A DNA stretch of 64,000 nucleotides from Chamaea fasciata (Eukaryota; Chordata; Aves; Passeriformes; Sylviidae). Positions 1-12,850 of the stretch are shown here, piece by piece (the stretch's first letter is position 1; each line of letters opens with the position of its first letter). A model generated the notes under the pieces. The model saw only the letters and a program-made list of their open reading frames with translations, had not been told where the DNA came from and ran no database searches. The position numbers and the translations under genes were made by a program. The stretch spans positions 92,913,087 to 92,977,086 of the forward strand of contig JARCOQ010000002.1 of assembly GCA_029207755.1 (NCBI GenBank), read 5' to 3'.

Positions 1-2570
1 AACATTATGGTTGTTTGGAATAACCTGCTTCCTTTTTACTGTGCTCACCTCCATGTTGTATTACACATGAAGCAGTTGGAAATATTCTCTGTATCCTTTA
101 AAGAGTTGTTCAAGAGACAATTCACAGTATTATGGGATGCACATTCTGTAAAAGCCATAGTTGTTAGTCAACACCAGAGGATGTGCTGATCAGTCTGGCC
201 CTGCCCAGTCACAACTTCTACATACTGCAGAAGGGAACATAGTTCCTGTGGTGCACATAAAAAAATATGCTGGGGGAAATAGTGTGTTATTCTTGTCTCA
301 GCCAAAGGCAAAATGATTAGAGAGATTTGGTTTGCTCAAGAACCTAGGTGAATTTGGTGGGTAATGTGAGAGGACTGGGAAGTCCAGTGCATGCCTCAAG
401 GGGATTTGATTTTGGATGAAAATGGCCAATTAACTAAGTAAAGTCAACTCAATGGACTTTTTTGGGAATGGCCCACAGGCTAAGGGAATCATATGTGTGT
501 ATATATATATCAAAATCAGGAAAGGAGATGAGTGTAACTGGGATGGATTGGAAAATGTAGGACCTGGGCATGACATGAATGGCACTTGCCAACTGGGGCT
601 AAACTATGACACATGATTATTTTTTTTTTTTTCTTCTTCTTCTTTCTTTTCTTTTGGAGTGCACATAAAATAAACAGAGAAAGGATTGGCTCTCTAGCCC
701 ATATTTCTTTTAGGCAAATCCCATGAGACAAAAGGAGAAATCAACAGGAAATCAGGCCTCATTAGTTCTGCTCTTCATGGAATCCCTGGGTTTTAATCAA
801 CTTTGTTTGGGGAGAAGAAATGGAAATAATATGAGGAGGTCCTCAACCTTCATCTATTTCCAAGAAAATCATATTGGGACATAACCATAGTATTGAAGTT
901 TCAGGTTGCATTGTAAATATTTCAGGGAGTTCTGTCAATGTGAAAACAGGATGTTATGAACTTTCCTGATTTGCATATTCCACTGGAACTGTGGTCCACT
1001 ACAATAGTAATAAAAATAATAACTCTTCTTAGCTTAAAAACTTTGTAGAGGAGCAAAACACTGAATGTTCATTGTGAAATGCACAGCTGATTGTATTTAA
1101 ATAATACTATTACATGATAGGTAAAATTATAAAATAGGACTGAAATTATAAGCAAGGCATTTTACTACAATTAAATAGCATTAAAATTAATAACATTTTA
1201 CTGCAGTGAAGGTTTTATAGAGCTGGTTTCTAGAGAATATTCACATCAGGAAGGAAATTACATTCAAGAAGAAAAACACATGTATGTGTGTGACTCTCTA
1301 GGTGTATGAGTGTAAGTGAGATTAAGAATGAAAATTAGCACAGTGAGAATTTCTTCCCACTATCTTGGATCAATGTTAGAAACTTGTTTCTTGTCTGTTG
1401 TGCAGGAATCATGAGCTTAACTCACTGCTTTTCTGCTGTTACTTTACCAAAGAGAAATGCAACAGATTTCAGGTTTTTTGTTGGTTTGTTTTAGGGTTTT
1501 TTTAATAACAAAAGGAATATGGGGTTAAATCTGAAGATTAAATTAACAAAACTCCCAATAAGAAATTGAAATTAATGACTAGAAAAGAGCTGAAATATGA
1601 AAATATTAATTACTCTGAACCAGTTCAGATGAAACTGAGAGAATTTGAGTTAATATCTATGTAAAATAAACAAATATGCCTTAAGAATCTGTGCATGAAT
1701 GCAGTGTTTTTGAAAGTACAAAGTTATTAGTACTAGATGAAGTCCAGAAAAATGCAACTACACCCTGAGCAAAACCTTCACACAGATGTGCCTGTGTTTT
1801 GGTCTATACCACCTTAGCAACCCCAGCTTTCTCATAAGTTCAAAGTGCCAATCAAACCCAGATGGATGTTCACTGAGATGTGAACAGTTCAGGTCAAAAT
1901 GACTATATTAATTTTCAGTTGCGATCCTAGCAAAAATCTGGTGAACAGAGACTTTTCGGTACTACTTTAACTAACAACAGGTCACAAGCAAGACCTCAAG
2001 GTTACATGAGAGGAACCATTCAATACTAATTTTCTAGAACTGCAATTTAAAAAGGAAAAAAACCAAATAACTGTGATGTAGGTTTCAAGCCATTAAAAGA
2101 AAAAAGCAAAAAACAATGGTGTGTTTGGTCAATACCCATTTGCTTTTGCTGGTGCCTACCTACAGTCTTTGAAAAGTCTCAGCACTGTTCTGGATTTTGG
2201 AGCTCTCATGGGTGTAAGGGATATTGTGAGACATTTCAGGAAAGGACTGCATGTAGTGGAATGTCTCTTCAAAGAAATCCATATTACTGAGGTTGAGTAA
2301 CTTTTCTTCTGTGTAATTGCATGTCAAATCACAGATGGTTTTAGAAGAACTGCTGAATATGCCGTGTTCAGAATGTGATGGTCATATCCTGGACTCCTAC
2401 ATGTCTGCTCCTTGCTATTCACTGTAATTTGAGTTTAAAGAATAAATTCAGACAGATAATTACACACTTTTTGCCAATCATTCTCTGTGCTTCATTGGAA
2501 CAATAGATTTTCTATTTGACTAATTTAAAAAAAAAAAAAAAAGAAATCATTAACATTGTTGGTTTTCCTC
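1..2570. other. Unique AT-rich DNA, no gene seen
   Basis: No exon, RNA gene or recognisable transposon was found. The short open frames have no recognisable domain and are the length expected by chance in AT-rich DNA. Low-complexity spots include a T-run near 620-632 followed by TTC repeats, a short TA run near 500-510, and an A16 run at 2527-2542. Confidence 0.6.
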
Positions 2571-2705
2571 CAGGTCTAGAGAATTGAAAAGACCCTCAAG
2601 GTCAGTTCCATCATAACTAATTTTCATAGTTTATGTCTATATTGAAGAGCACTAAATCCAAGATAGTCACCTAGACGTGGACACTTGTAGGATGATTCAT
2701 CTGCC
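2571..2705 (-). mobile_element. Degraded CR1 LINE 3'-end fragment
   Basis: Read on the plus strand, this has the layout of an inverted CR1 3' tail: a GAAAAGACCCTCAAGGTCA block near the start, then a CACTAAATCC block, then ACCTAGACGTGG. In avian CR1 copies the reverse complement of these blocks lies just before the 3' end. The match is diverged and rests on pattern memory, so both ends are approximate. It carries no coding capacity of its own. Confidence 0.4.
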
Positions 2706-4560
2706 ATATTTTTTACATCATCTAAAAATGATAAATTAAGCTCTTACTCTTCAATCAGATGAATTCTGTTCCTAAGTTGGGCACTGGCTGCCTACGTACA
2801 GGATTTGGACTATATAGTATCTAGGAAAAGGGCACACAGTTTCAACTGTAGAACTGCTTAGGGAAGCAACTAGTTATTCTGAATATGACCTGGAGTTGAT
2901 GTATCTGGATTTCCTGAGTTCTCCTGGGTACCTGTGTCTGTAATCTTCAGTGGCTGATTCCTTCATCTCCATCTCTCCTCCCCAAAGTGTAAACATCCAC
3001 ATTCTTTTGGCTTACTCCTGTTTTCTGAAAACATGGTTTGTGAGCAGGATCCTACAATCATAAAAACAGTCACAGTCCTTGCCAAAGAAGATGAAGATTG
3101 AAGTAAAATTTTGCCCTATCTCAAATCTGGGCCCAAGCTTGCATCTCCCATGAAACTAGAGATTATGTTAGGAGCTCCTTGGCAAAGCTGAGCTACTGGT
3201 TCAGACAAAAATGTAAGACTAATAAGTGCAGAGGGAGTCTCTAAAAGGCAGTTGTCAGACACCACTGCAGAGGGCATCTCAGCTGCAGCAGCACTCTCGT
3301 AGGCTAGGCAGCAGCAGCAAGACCAGCACAGGAAAACCCCCAACCACTTTACACTTTTTCTGCATAGTGTCTGTGTGGTATTTCATCTTTATTTTGTTGA
3401 GTTTACTTTTATTATTTTCCCGGCTACAATTGCTGGTAACAGGTGAAAATCACTTTTTTTTTTTTCTTTTTCTTTTTTTTTTTTTTTATTTCTTGTTTCA
3501 GTATGGGAAACACCATCAGTGGTGCTGGGTTTTGAAAATTAATTGTCAAACCCAAAATATGCAGTGAACTAGAATACTGGCTTCACTCGTACCAATGGCT
3601 TTTTATGCAAAGATATGGACACCAGTTGGTAGAACAATTTACTGTTTCATGAACACTTGGAACAGTGTTTTATACTTAATGAAAAATGACACCTGTGTAC
3701 TGACATGAAAATGAACACTGAAAGCTTTCCAGTGGACATGCAATCAAACAGCAGGTAGCAGAGAACAAGAAATGCTGTCCTTGCAAAGTAAATTCAATTC
3801 AGATGAAATTAATGTTTCCTCTGGAATTCAAAATATTTAAAGGTGTAAAAGTTTCTTTGCAGGTTTGAAATCTGATACTTGCCATTACTGACATTCAGCA
3901 TTGTATTAAAATTATGGGGTTTTTCTCCAGATGGATGGTTACCCTTTAACTAAAAGTAGAATATATATATATTTTTTTCTTTTCCTGAATTATGGTCCAG
4001 AAGAACTTATGCTTCAAACAAGGGATCTATTGCAAATGGAACAGGAAATCCTACTCTATTATCTTCAGGCTCCTGCAGATTTTTGAAATACTAGAAACCT
4101 GACCCCAACATGGAACAAACCTTCCTAGGCTCTGCATGGGGAATGAAGCTGGAAGGAAGTTCCCATGAGTGTTGAACTTCCTTCAGTGTCCAGCTGAACA
4201 AAGAGCAAAAGAAACTAAACATACAATTATTTTCTAACTAATGTTGCTATTGTTAGCTGTGCACATGCTGGCAGAGGAATAATGCCTATGTTACAACATT
4301 TGAGCTTTGCTTTAAGTTATAGTGAAAGTACATTGCAGACCATGCTAACATGTTGTGTGTCTCAGCATGGACTAGGCATACCTGCCATAGTATATATTCA
4401 GCTAGTTAGATTGAAGCCTGTAAGGAGGCTGTAAAATTAGTTCTGCTACAGCAAAAACGGTGTTAAAAAACATTAACTTACATGTGCAACACTCTGTGCT
4501 TCCTACATCACACTCTGAAAATTAAACTTGGATGTTACTGACACATCTGTCAAACAGAGA
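2706..4560. other. Unique DNA, no gene seen
   Basis: No exon or transposon recognised. A CAG-rich patch lies at 3283-3325 and a long T-rich run at 3453-3490. The 113-residue open frame across 3226-3567 reads through that T-run as poly-Phe/Leu and is judged an artefact. Confidence 0.55.
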
Positions 4561-4606
4561 AGCTCCAACTAGATGACCTTTAGTTCCCCTTCCCACTTGG
4601 AGTCCC
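4561..4606 (+). mobile_element. Short CR1 3'-tail scrap
   Basis: The block CCAACTAGATGACCTTTAG followed by TTCCCCTTCCCA matches the conserved segment just upstream of the 3' terminus of avian CR1 elements. Only about 45 bp are recognisable, so this could be a very old fragment or a chance similarity. Confidence 0.35.
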
Positions 4607-5149
4607 ACAGTGGTGCCAGCAGCCAGAGGTGTGACCTGGTTAGAAGGAGGAAATTACCAAACAGAAGACACCTGCTGAATTTCCAACAGAGAAAATGCTT
4701 GCCAGCCTAGGAGCTGAGAGCCTGGGAATTAGACCCATGAACCAGAAGTATCCTTGAGTATTGTGGGTGTCATCTTTCAAGTGCATCTGGATATCTAGAA
4801 ACTGATTAAATCCTGAGATACCATCAATAAGTGAGAAAACAACCAACTGTCATTGCAACTTATCACCCAAAAGATGAAAAATAGTCTGGAAAAATAGGAA
4901 AATGTCCTAAGAATATAAGATTTCTAACTGCCATGGGCAGTTCTAACTGCAAGAAAAGAGAAAAAGCCTGGAAAAGTAAAAATTGTTCTGAAGAAACAAA
5001 AAGCTTTATTCTTTGACTCTTGTGAAAAATAAAAATGAACAGCACCTACTGGCTAATCAAAATGGTGATGTTCTGTATACATTCTCTTACATTTCTATCA
5101 TATATAAATGACTTAATTTTTATTTAAAATTGAGTTTTTCTCATTGAGA

Positions 5150-5350
5150 ACTTCCTATGCTGTATGTACTTTCCCAAACTCTCCACATGAACTTCCTGTG
5201 AGATCTTTGTCCCTTACCAGGGACAGTTCTGGCTGACCCTAGACTTCATGTCATGGATCATCTTTGAAATAAGGCTTTGTCTGTTACTCTGTTGGAGACC
5301 CCGTGGACCCAGGTCTGGGATCCTTTTAGTCTGTCTTCCCTTTTCTGGGA
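5150..5350 (+). mobile_element. Possible decayed LTR 3' half
   Basis: This stretch is richer in C and G than its surroundings. It contains AATAAGGCTTTGTCTG (5268 onward), which resembles a retroviral polyadenylation signal (AATAAA with one change) followed by a GT-rich segment. GGAGACCCCGTGGACC after it is U5-like. No TG/CA ends, target-site duplication or internal retroviral sequence were found, so this is only a suggestion. Confidence 0.2.
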
Positions 5351-5935
5351 TGATTAGGCCATTCCCTCTGGGATCAGCTTGATATCCTCTAGCATAGTTT
5401 GGCCCTTTTTAAGTCCATCTAATGCACTTGAAACCAATATTATTATGAACTTGCATATATATGCATACACATAATTTATCCTTAATATATCTCTGGTTAT
5501 ATTATTAATGTTTGCTTCACTCATGATAAGGTGCCTCTTAGAGTATGACATAAACTTTATTTCTCAGTGAAATGTTAATTCATGCTATCACTTTTAAAAC
5601 AAAGAATAGAATATTAATTGCAAAATACTCAATTTAATGCTACAATTAATAAGTTTAATAGTAGAACTGAAGATGAAATGGTGGTATTTTTCTACTACTT
5701 ACTCAAGTCCCTTTTCTAATATTTAGTCAATACTAGTGACTATGCAAATTCAGGGAATCTTAAAGCCAGCAGAGAGATTATCTGCATCACTTAAATATCA
5801 GCTAATCCCTCTGAAAAAAATACCACCATGTAATATACATAATGTTTAATTGCTTCTATCTGTGAGACTACATAGTCTAATTTTTTGCTAATTCCTAGCA
5901 GGCCAGATTAGGAAAAGCATGAGATCAATAGAGTT

Positions 5936-6042
5936 TTGTTTGTTTGTTGGTTGGTTGGTTGGTTTGTTTTGGGGGGGTGGGAGGGGTGTTCTTTTGTTTG
6001 TTTTTGCTTTCGGTTTTTTTTTTCTTTTTTTTTTTTTTTTTT
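5936..6042 (+). repeat. GTTT/GGTT and poly-T low-complexity block
   Basis: The sequence runs TTTGTTTGTTTG, then four GGTT units, then a G-rich spot (GGGGGGG), then more TTTG, then a T-rich run of about 30 bases. It is a compound simple repeat with no coding or structural RNA signal. Confidence 0.75.
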
Positions 6043-7226
6043 AATTATTCAGAATATCGAAACCATTTCCTTCCCAAAAAGTGAGAATTTTAAGGCTATT
6101 TATGTGTCTTAACTACCAAATTAAACAGGGCTTAGACACCTAAGTATTTTCTGCAGTCTGATTATTCCCTTCAATTCTAATGTCAATTTATTTTTTCTAC
6201 TTTCTATGTTCTCTTTCGTACAAACACTAGTTAGTTATTATTTTGGAGAGATAGGAAGTCAAGATCAAGCAAATTACAGCTAAACCATATGGAACAAGTT
6301 ATTCTGGTCACTTAATAGCAATTCTAATGTAATAGAATGCTTATTCTCTCATTCAGAGCAGATTACACAACATTATGTGTAATGAGTAGTCATAAATTGC
6401 CTTTGAATCTAAGAAAAGTTGGAGAGTGTCATTGTTCTCCAGTTTGTAATAAAATATTAATTTTGGTTCATTTACAGTTGTTTTGGGTATGAAAAACTGC
6501 CAATCTTAAGGCCACATTCCTTGCTTTCCCCACGCTTGGCACAAATGTTGCTGACCTTTTAGCAATAATGAGTGTTTGGCAACATATCTTCAGAAGGATC
6601 AAACAATATTTTACAACCAGAGAAGTTCTCGTGACAGATCTCCAACTGAAAGCTTTGTCCTGGCTGACAACACAAGCATTTATTTTCCAGTTAAATCTAG
6701 GATAATCTACTTAAATCTAAATATTTAAAATGAGACTTTTTGGAGGTCAGTCAGGATTTTAAGTGATGAATGCTTCTCTGCAGTGCTATGTTTTGCAAGA
6801 AATCTCTCCCCAGGTCTTCATATCGTTTCTACTGCTAGAAGGAAATATTTCTTTTGGAAAGGGAGGACAATTTCCTAAGTCTTCCTGCTATTTTAGCTCC
6901 TCAGCTGAATGAACAGATAGATATTGCTGTACAACTTACTATGTCATCAATGATACAAATCACATTGTTGTAAAATATTTATAGAATATGTTAACCACAT
7001 AGGTTAAGAGTGCAATATAACTTTTCCTCAAATAGTGTCCTAGTAACATTTGTGCTGGGGGAAAAAATACCATAAAGAGGAGCTTTCTGCAGTTCTTACT
7101 TACAAAAATAATTAAAACCCCCCACAAACCTCTACTTTCTGAATTGGAATGGATGTTGTTAATTTTAAATATTCTAAAGAGAAGAATATAGGAAAAACTT
7201 CATAGGAATTTTTTGAAGACATCTGG

Positions 7227-7878
7227 TGTCCCAGAAGGCACGTTGCAGGAACCAAATTCTACATTAAGGACACAGAAAGGCCTGAGATATAATTTTCTGG
7301 CCTTTTAATACTATGCATGAGATCCAGTGGTCCCAGCAGATCCCAGTAACCAACTACAGGATCTGGAAAGAATTCAGGCAGAGAGCAGGGGCAGATGACG
7401 TATGTAGATATTTACATAGAAACTGATCACCATTTGTAGGAGAAGGGATTAATTAGTTGTGTTAATTACCCAATTCAGCATTGCCCCTGATGAGTCACAG
7501 CTATGCCCAATAAGGATAAGTGTGATAAAAGGGAGTCGGTTAGTTGGTGATGGGAGAATTATGGAGGAGTATCCTTGAGGAAGAGTGAAGGAGGGGAACC
7601 TGAAGAAGATGGATGCTGGGGACAGAGGTTGAGAGACTCCCTGTTGTGAGGTCAGTGTGGGGCTGTGGTTAGAGACTGTTGTTGGAACCTGCAGACATAG
7701 TCTAGCCAGGCAAAGGCCTGCAGTCAGAGACTGCAAGCAAACCTACAGTAGGAGCTTGCTGCAGCCTGAGTCAGTGAATAGTCAGGATGGCTGAGCTGTA
7801 GAGAGGAATAAATCAGGACCCTTTTTGTGCTATGGTAAGCAAGAAGTTTGTGGTTTGGCTCATTTCTACCCTCTAACA
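7227..7878 (+). mobile_element. Putative ERV solo LTR (ERVL-like), ends uncertain
   Basis: This roughly 650-bp block differs in composition from its flanks and has promoter-like and terminator-like signals in LTR order. A TATA-like GATAAAAGG lies at 7523, and an AATAAA polyadenylation signal lies at 7808 followed by a T-rich segment. A start at TGTCCCAG (7227) and an end at CTAACA (7878) would give TG...CA termini, but the flanks do not show a matching target-site duplication, so the ends are guesses. No gag or pol sequence is adjacent. The 95-residue minus-strand open frame inside is not recognisable. It could instead be an unclassified conserved or repetitive element. Confidence 0.4.
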
Positions 7879-10800
7879 AGAGGGCTGCTGCAATGACCAT
7901 TTTCCTTGTCCCAGTGAATATTTAAACATTTTCTGTGAAGTAGAAGATGTAGATCAGTAAGCAAAGCAGAAGTTATCCCAGAATACTTCCACTTTATTGA
8001 ATCATATAGTCCTTGTATATTTTCAAGTGTGTACAGTATTATAGATCCAAACGCTAACAGCCTAATTCTAGATAGCACTTAATAGATTGATCCCTATCAA
8101 CACACTTGTGGAGAGAAGGGAAAGGCAGAGGGATACATCCCCTCTATGAGTTTGGGCCCTTTTCGCAAAGCAATTTTTGGCTAAATGTGTTCAGAAAACT
8201 TCATTTAAATTTATGGATATTTTTGAGGTGTCTAAATCTACATTTCTTAGTAATAAAATATAATGTAAGTAAGTTACAGCTCTGGTTTTATCCTGTCACC
8301 GGAAATATCTGACTCTTCAATATTTCCCTAAATAGATACAAGGAGTATCCAGCAGGGAGGAGAGAAACAAAGAAGGGAATGGTGAGAAATCAGAAGATCA
8401 AAGTTGGTTTTAGATCTTGTTTTTTGTACAAAAGCTGTCCCATGAATAGGAAACTGAAACCAAGTGATTCAATAGCACTCATTTCAGAGTTTGTTCTGTA
8501 CACTTATCTAAAAACTTCAGCATTGTGGACTCATTCTGGGCAACACCACTTCCACTGTTTTCCAGGATTTCATGGTAACTGTAGGCATTTGTATAGTGGA
8601 TTCGAGGATAATGCACTAGGAGATTGAGGAGAAAGATAAACTTAGAGAAATACACTTTTCAGGCATTTGTAATACACAAAGGGATTAAGTATCTTAGAGA
8701 TGGTCAAAGTCTGGATAGCATTTTCTCATAACCTGTTGGAAGCTCTGTTTTGTTGGAGTCAAAGACTTACTGCCTTACTCAGTATTTCTGTTTATATCAA
8801 AGAACATTTCTGGATCACAAACTCAGACTAGGTGGCACTCAGTGGTTAAAAGGAGCAGGAGTATATATCTTGCCTCAAAAGAAAAAGATTTATAGAAGCA
8901 GGTGCTGGTATTTAAAATGTATGATATGGTCTGAATAGAGCTCCTTGCAATGAGAAATGCCACATCTGAACCAGAGCTAACACACTTGTTTAGCCAATTT
9001 TTGTGTCTATGAAGAAACTAAGATAATCTCAAGTTCAGTTTCTCTTGATCAGGGCTCTTTGATAAGCAGAAAATGTCAAATATCAAGGAAAAATGTTTTT
9101 CCTATATACACTTTGCTCTTGTTTCTCTATGTAATATTCCCAGATTTTTCTGTTAAAAAATAAAATGAGCAAGTAACAACAAAAGCAATTTACTGATTGT
9201 TTTATTTAAACTGGGCGTATTTCTAGAAAGAAATAAAGATTACAACCTAGGTAAAATATTGGGTTTTATTAATTAGGAAGAAAAAAAATGAATAGGCAAA
9301 ATACAGAGCATATAATATGAGTACCAGGGCTGTGAGAACAATTGGAAGGTGGCTGAGTATCATATGCTGATGAGTAAGGGTAAAGATCTAGATCAATTTC
9401 AAGCTTATGCAAAGGATGCTACAAAGATTAATTTACTACAGAGATGTTATAAGCACATCAGTTCTACCAGTGAGTCAGAAGCATGGAGAGAAATACAGCA
9501 GCAGCCAAAGGAGCAGAACTATTCTCTAATGCAAAGAAGAGATGGAGGAAAAGCAGAGGAGGAATAACAAGAAGTAAAAATTAATAGCAGCTCAACAGCT
9601 ATGGCAGCTCTCATTTTGGACTCCCTTATACAAAGAATGACACAAGTGTTCATGTCTTGAAGAAGGGCACGCTGTCATTTCACTTTCACCCATGCCATTT
9701 AATCTGCCTACAGACGTTTTTACATTCAAATCACTTAATTCATCCTGCCACAAATAGTTCTTGTTTGGGAGTTTATTTATTTATTCTACAGCAGTACCTT
9801 GAAAAAAAAAGGTTTTAAAGACATGCTCTCTTAGGTAAACCTCTCTTTATGGATTACACGCAATTCCTGGTTGTAATGAATTACATGTTTGTGCAAAGGA
9901 GAGCTGTTTCTAGGAGTATCCAGTAGATTTTTTTAAGGTTTTGTCCCTCATGTGTTTCAAAGGATAGAAAACTCTTTGCCATGCTGTTCTACCAAAATTC
10001 AAAGTTGTGATATACAGTAGCTTATCCTGATTAAAATCATCCCTGTTTGTTAGCAAGTAGAAGACGGCAATATCAGCAGCTGAAGAACTGTTTGGCCATG
10101 GAAGGGAAAAAGCTAATTTTGAAAGCAGGAAGAACACAGAGAGTAAGTTTTGGAGAGGAGAGACCGGGTTGTCTGACTGGATATGAATATGATCTAAGTA
10201 TCTGATCTTAGCTATTGTCCCTGGCGAGCTAGAGCTCAGTACAGCTGTTATTTAGTTTCAGCTTAATATCAAGGGTTCTCAGAAACCTGGGATGCTTTAG
10301 GCTACCAACTCACCTCATGACAATATGAACTTGCCCAAGAATCAGGCTGCCTGGAGGTCCTCAATGAATTGATGTACTGTACAATGGGCTTCTCAGAGTA
10401 GAAAAGACTTTATTAAGAACAGAAAAATCTCAGAATTTCCTGAAAACCTTTGGAGTCTGATGAATAGATGGGTGCAGGAGTGGTATGTAACTGAATCGTA
10501 GACTTATGCCCTGATTTCTCTTTCACCTACAATAATGTCTTAAGTGAATAAATTGTTCATTAGTGTCAAAACAGAAGTAAAAACTTACGGACATTGGCCA
10601 ATATGAAAATAACATTTCTTAATTATGCTGTTACTTTCCAAGGGAGGCACTTCCACATAGCTTTAAGATGTTAAGAAATAGTTGGAAAGAAGACCAGAGG
10701 ACAGTCACTTCCCACAATACGTATCTCAGCCAAACCAGAGCAATTCTTGTTGCTTATTAGCCCACTGTGGACTATATTTAGTTGAAAACAAACATGAAAA

Positions 10801-11079
10801 AAACAGAGGAGAGAGTTATGCCAACCCTGAGATGTTATCAAGACCTAATAGTGAACTAATTTGTTATTAAAAATAAATGGGGTTATAGACTTCACCTGCA
10901 TTAATAAATGTAACTCTTTTTTTAATATATAAAATAAGAAACATGCAGCCTGTGCATTCAGCTAGAAACAGTAGATTATGTCTCAGAGACACAATTCTAA
11001 TACATCAAGTTTTTATTTTGCTTATATATTTTGACAGATGTTTGTAATTTCTAAGCTATATGCATTGGATAGCTGTCCA
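7879..11079. other. Unique DNA, no gene seen
   Basis: No exon, RNA gene or transposon recognised. Open frames here are at most about 80 residues, show no domain, and are compatible with chance. Confidence 0.55.
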
Positions 11080-12380
11080 AATCATTGTATTTTTCATGGT
11101 TCTTTGCTGAGAGCCTAAAACAACAACCTGCATCTTTCTACCCAGTACTGTGGAACTGGCAGCATGCTTGTCTATCATTACCTAATGGAGAAGAATGGAG
11201 AAAATGCAACACAGTGAGTTCTGTGTCAAGACAATGTCTGCACTTCCCCATGAGCACACAGCTCTTGACAAGAGGTGCTTGAAAACAGCACTGATGTAAA
11301 GACTTGCAGTCCTGAAAATCTGAGCTCAATTTCCCACAAACCCTTAAAGCACAGCAGTCTGCAGAGGCTACTGTTCTTGGCTTTATGTAGTTCACCACCC
11401 AGAGCTGTGTTTCCTTGGGCACTCAGCAGTTCTTCAGGCTTTGTAGCCCTGAGCTGGGATGACATCTCTCTCCAGCTTTCATGTACGGACACTGTTCAAC
11501 AGTACTGCCATCCAAAGGGTATTCCTGTATCCATAGCCAGACTTTTTCTACCTGGACAGAACACAAAGTGTGGCAATGTGGCCATGGATGAATCTTTTTG
11601 AGGGATGTGTTGGAAGGGGAGCACCCTGCTTCCATTCTGCCAGGCTCTGGGTGCAGTTCATGGCCCTGCTATCCTTCCCAGCTCCTGGAGAACAGGCTGC
11701 CCCTGCTCCAGCCGGTGCTGGGGAACCTGGTGTCACACCACTAGGAAAGCCCTGGGACAGAAAGAGGGAAGTTTCAATGGGGCAACTTCACAGCTCCCAT
11801 TTTCTTGGGAACTGCACCTGTGACCAGATCCTCAGCCTGGGTCCTTGTCTGAGCTACACCACAGTCTATGCCCAACCTTTTATCTGCTGTCCACCATCTA
11901 CAGCCCCCACTGGACTTCACACCTGTCTCATCACTGTGATCCTGCCAGGCATTTGCAGGGCTCTGGGCTGGGCATGGTAACAATCCCTGCTCTGAAGATC
12001 ACTTGAGCATTTGGTGTTAAGCAGTTAATGGACAAGGAGATAGACCCGGGTACCTCCCACGAAGGGAGTCCCGCCCAGTGTGTGGTTTCCCAGGCCCCCC
12101 TGAGAACTGCAGAGTGTGGCCGTGGGGAGATTGTGAAAGACTCTCAGGAACTCCTCAGGTCAAGGAAGATGTGTTCTGTTAGACTGAAGAAACTTAGAGA
12201 ATTAGTTGATTATGATAAAGAAAGAGGGAAAAAGACCCATGAGCCCCAGAGAAGACCAAAGCTGAAGGAATCTTTGCCTAAGGTTTTCCTCCTCACCAGA
12301 GGCAGGTGGGAAGGTTGGTTTTGGTTAAATCTCCCTACAGCATTCAAGTTGATTCAAAACACAGTGTGAGACTAAACTCT
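11080..12380. other. GC-richer unclassified island
   Basis: This block is visibly richer in G and C than its surroundings. It has overlapping open frames on both strands, the longest 136 residues at 11570-11980 and 113 residues at 12028-12369. None shows a known domain, splice-flanked structure or retroviral motif. The plus-strand frame at 12028 encodes a Lys/Arg/Glu-rich stretch but has no supporting context. Possible readings are an unrecognised LTR element, a noncoding RNA exon or a decayed gene. I cannot choose between them from sequence alone. Confidence 0.3.
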
Positions 12381-12639
12381 TTCTACATGTACTTGTCCTG
12401 TACAGAGCCTATGTGTCTGGTAGCATGATTTTCTCTTCCTACTTAGGATCTAGGTATTGCAACATTTACTGCTACACTCAGTATCTAAACCTCATTTTGG
12501 TTTCATACCCTTATTTCTCTGTTAATATTAGCGTTTGAATGAGAACATGGTCACAAATCCTAAATATGATATCTTTATCCTCTCTTACTCACATAGATGA
12601 GGATTATAAGATGAGAATTTGGAGTTCTTACTTCAGTAA

Positions 12640-12840
12640 TGAATAAGGTAAGGCTGTTGCGATTTCCCTGCTCAGGAAGGTGCCTGGGTCTGGGGCTGCC
12701 TGGTGCCCCAGGCTGCAGTTCCTGGCTGAGGGTGGGATGGCCCTGAGTGCCAAGCCCTGCCCCGCTGTCCTGGGGGATTCCTACAGTGCTCATGTAGACC
12801 CCAGCCCTCCTGGGGCCCTGGTGGGCATTGCCTAATGTGA
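12640..12840. other. Small GC-rich island, unclassified
   Basis: About 200 bp of strongly GC-rich sequence (for example GGGGCTGCCTGGTGCCCC and CCAGCCCTCCTGGGGCCCTG) sits in AT-rich DNA. It contains several short inverted GC repeats and is covered by an unremarkable 91-residue minus-strand frame. No transposon or exon identity is apparent. Confidence 0.3.
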
Positions 12841-12850
12841 TATCAAACAC

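Larger units (their letters stand above)
4607..7226. other. Mostly unique DNA, no gene seen
   Basis: No exon seen. It contains a weak LTR-like stretch near 5150-5350 and a GTTT/GGTT-rich low-complexity block near 5936-6042, listed separately. The rest is AT-rich sequence without recognisable structure. Confidence 0.5.

Noticed and set aside
3226..3567. 113-residue plus-strand open frame
   Set aside because: It reads through a long T-run as poly-Phe/Leu; a low-complexity artefact.
12028..12369. 113-residue plus-strand frame, Lys/Arg/Glu-rich, considered as an exon or gag piece
   Set aside because: No retroviral motif, splice sites or homologue recognised; kept only as part of an unclassified island.
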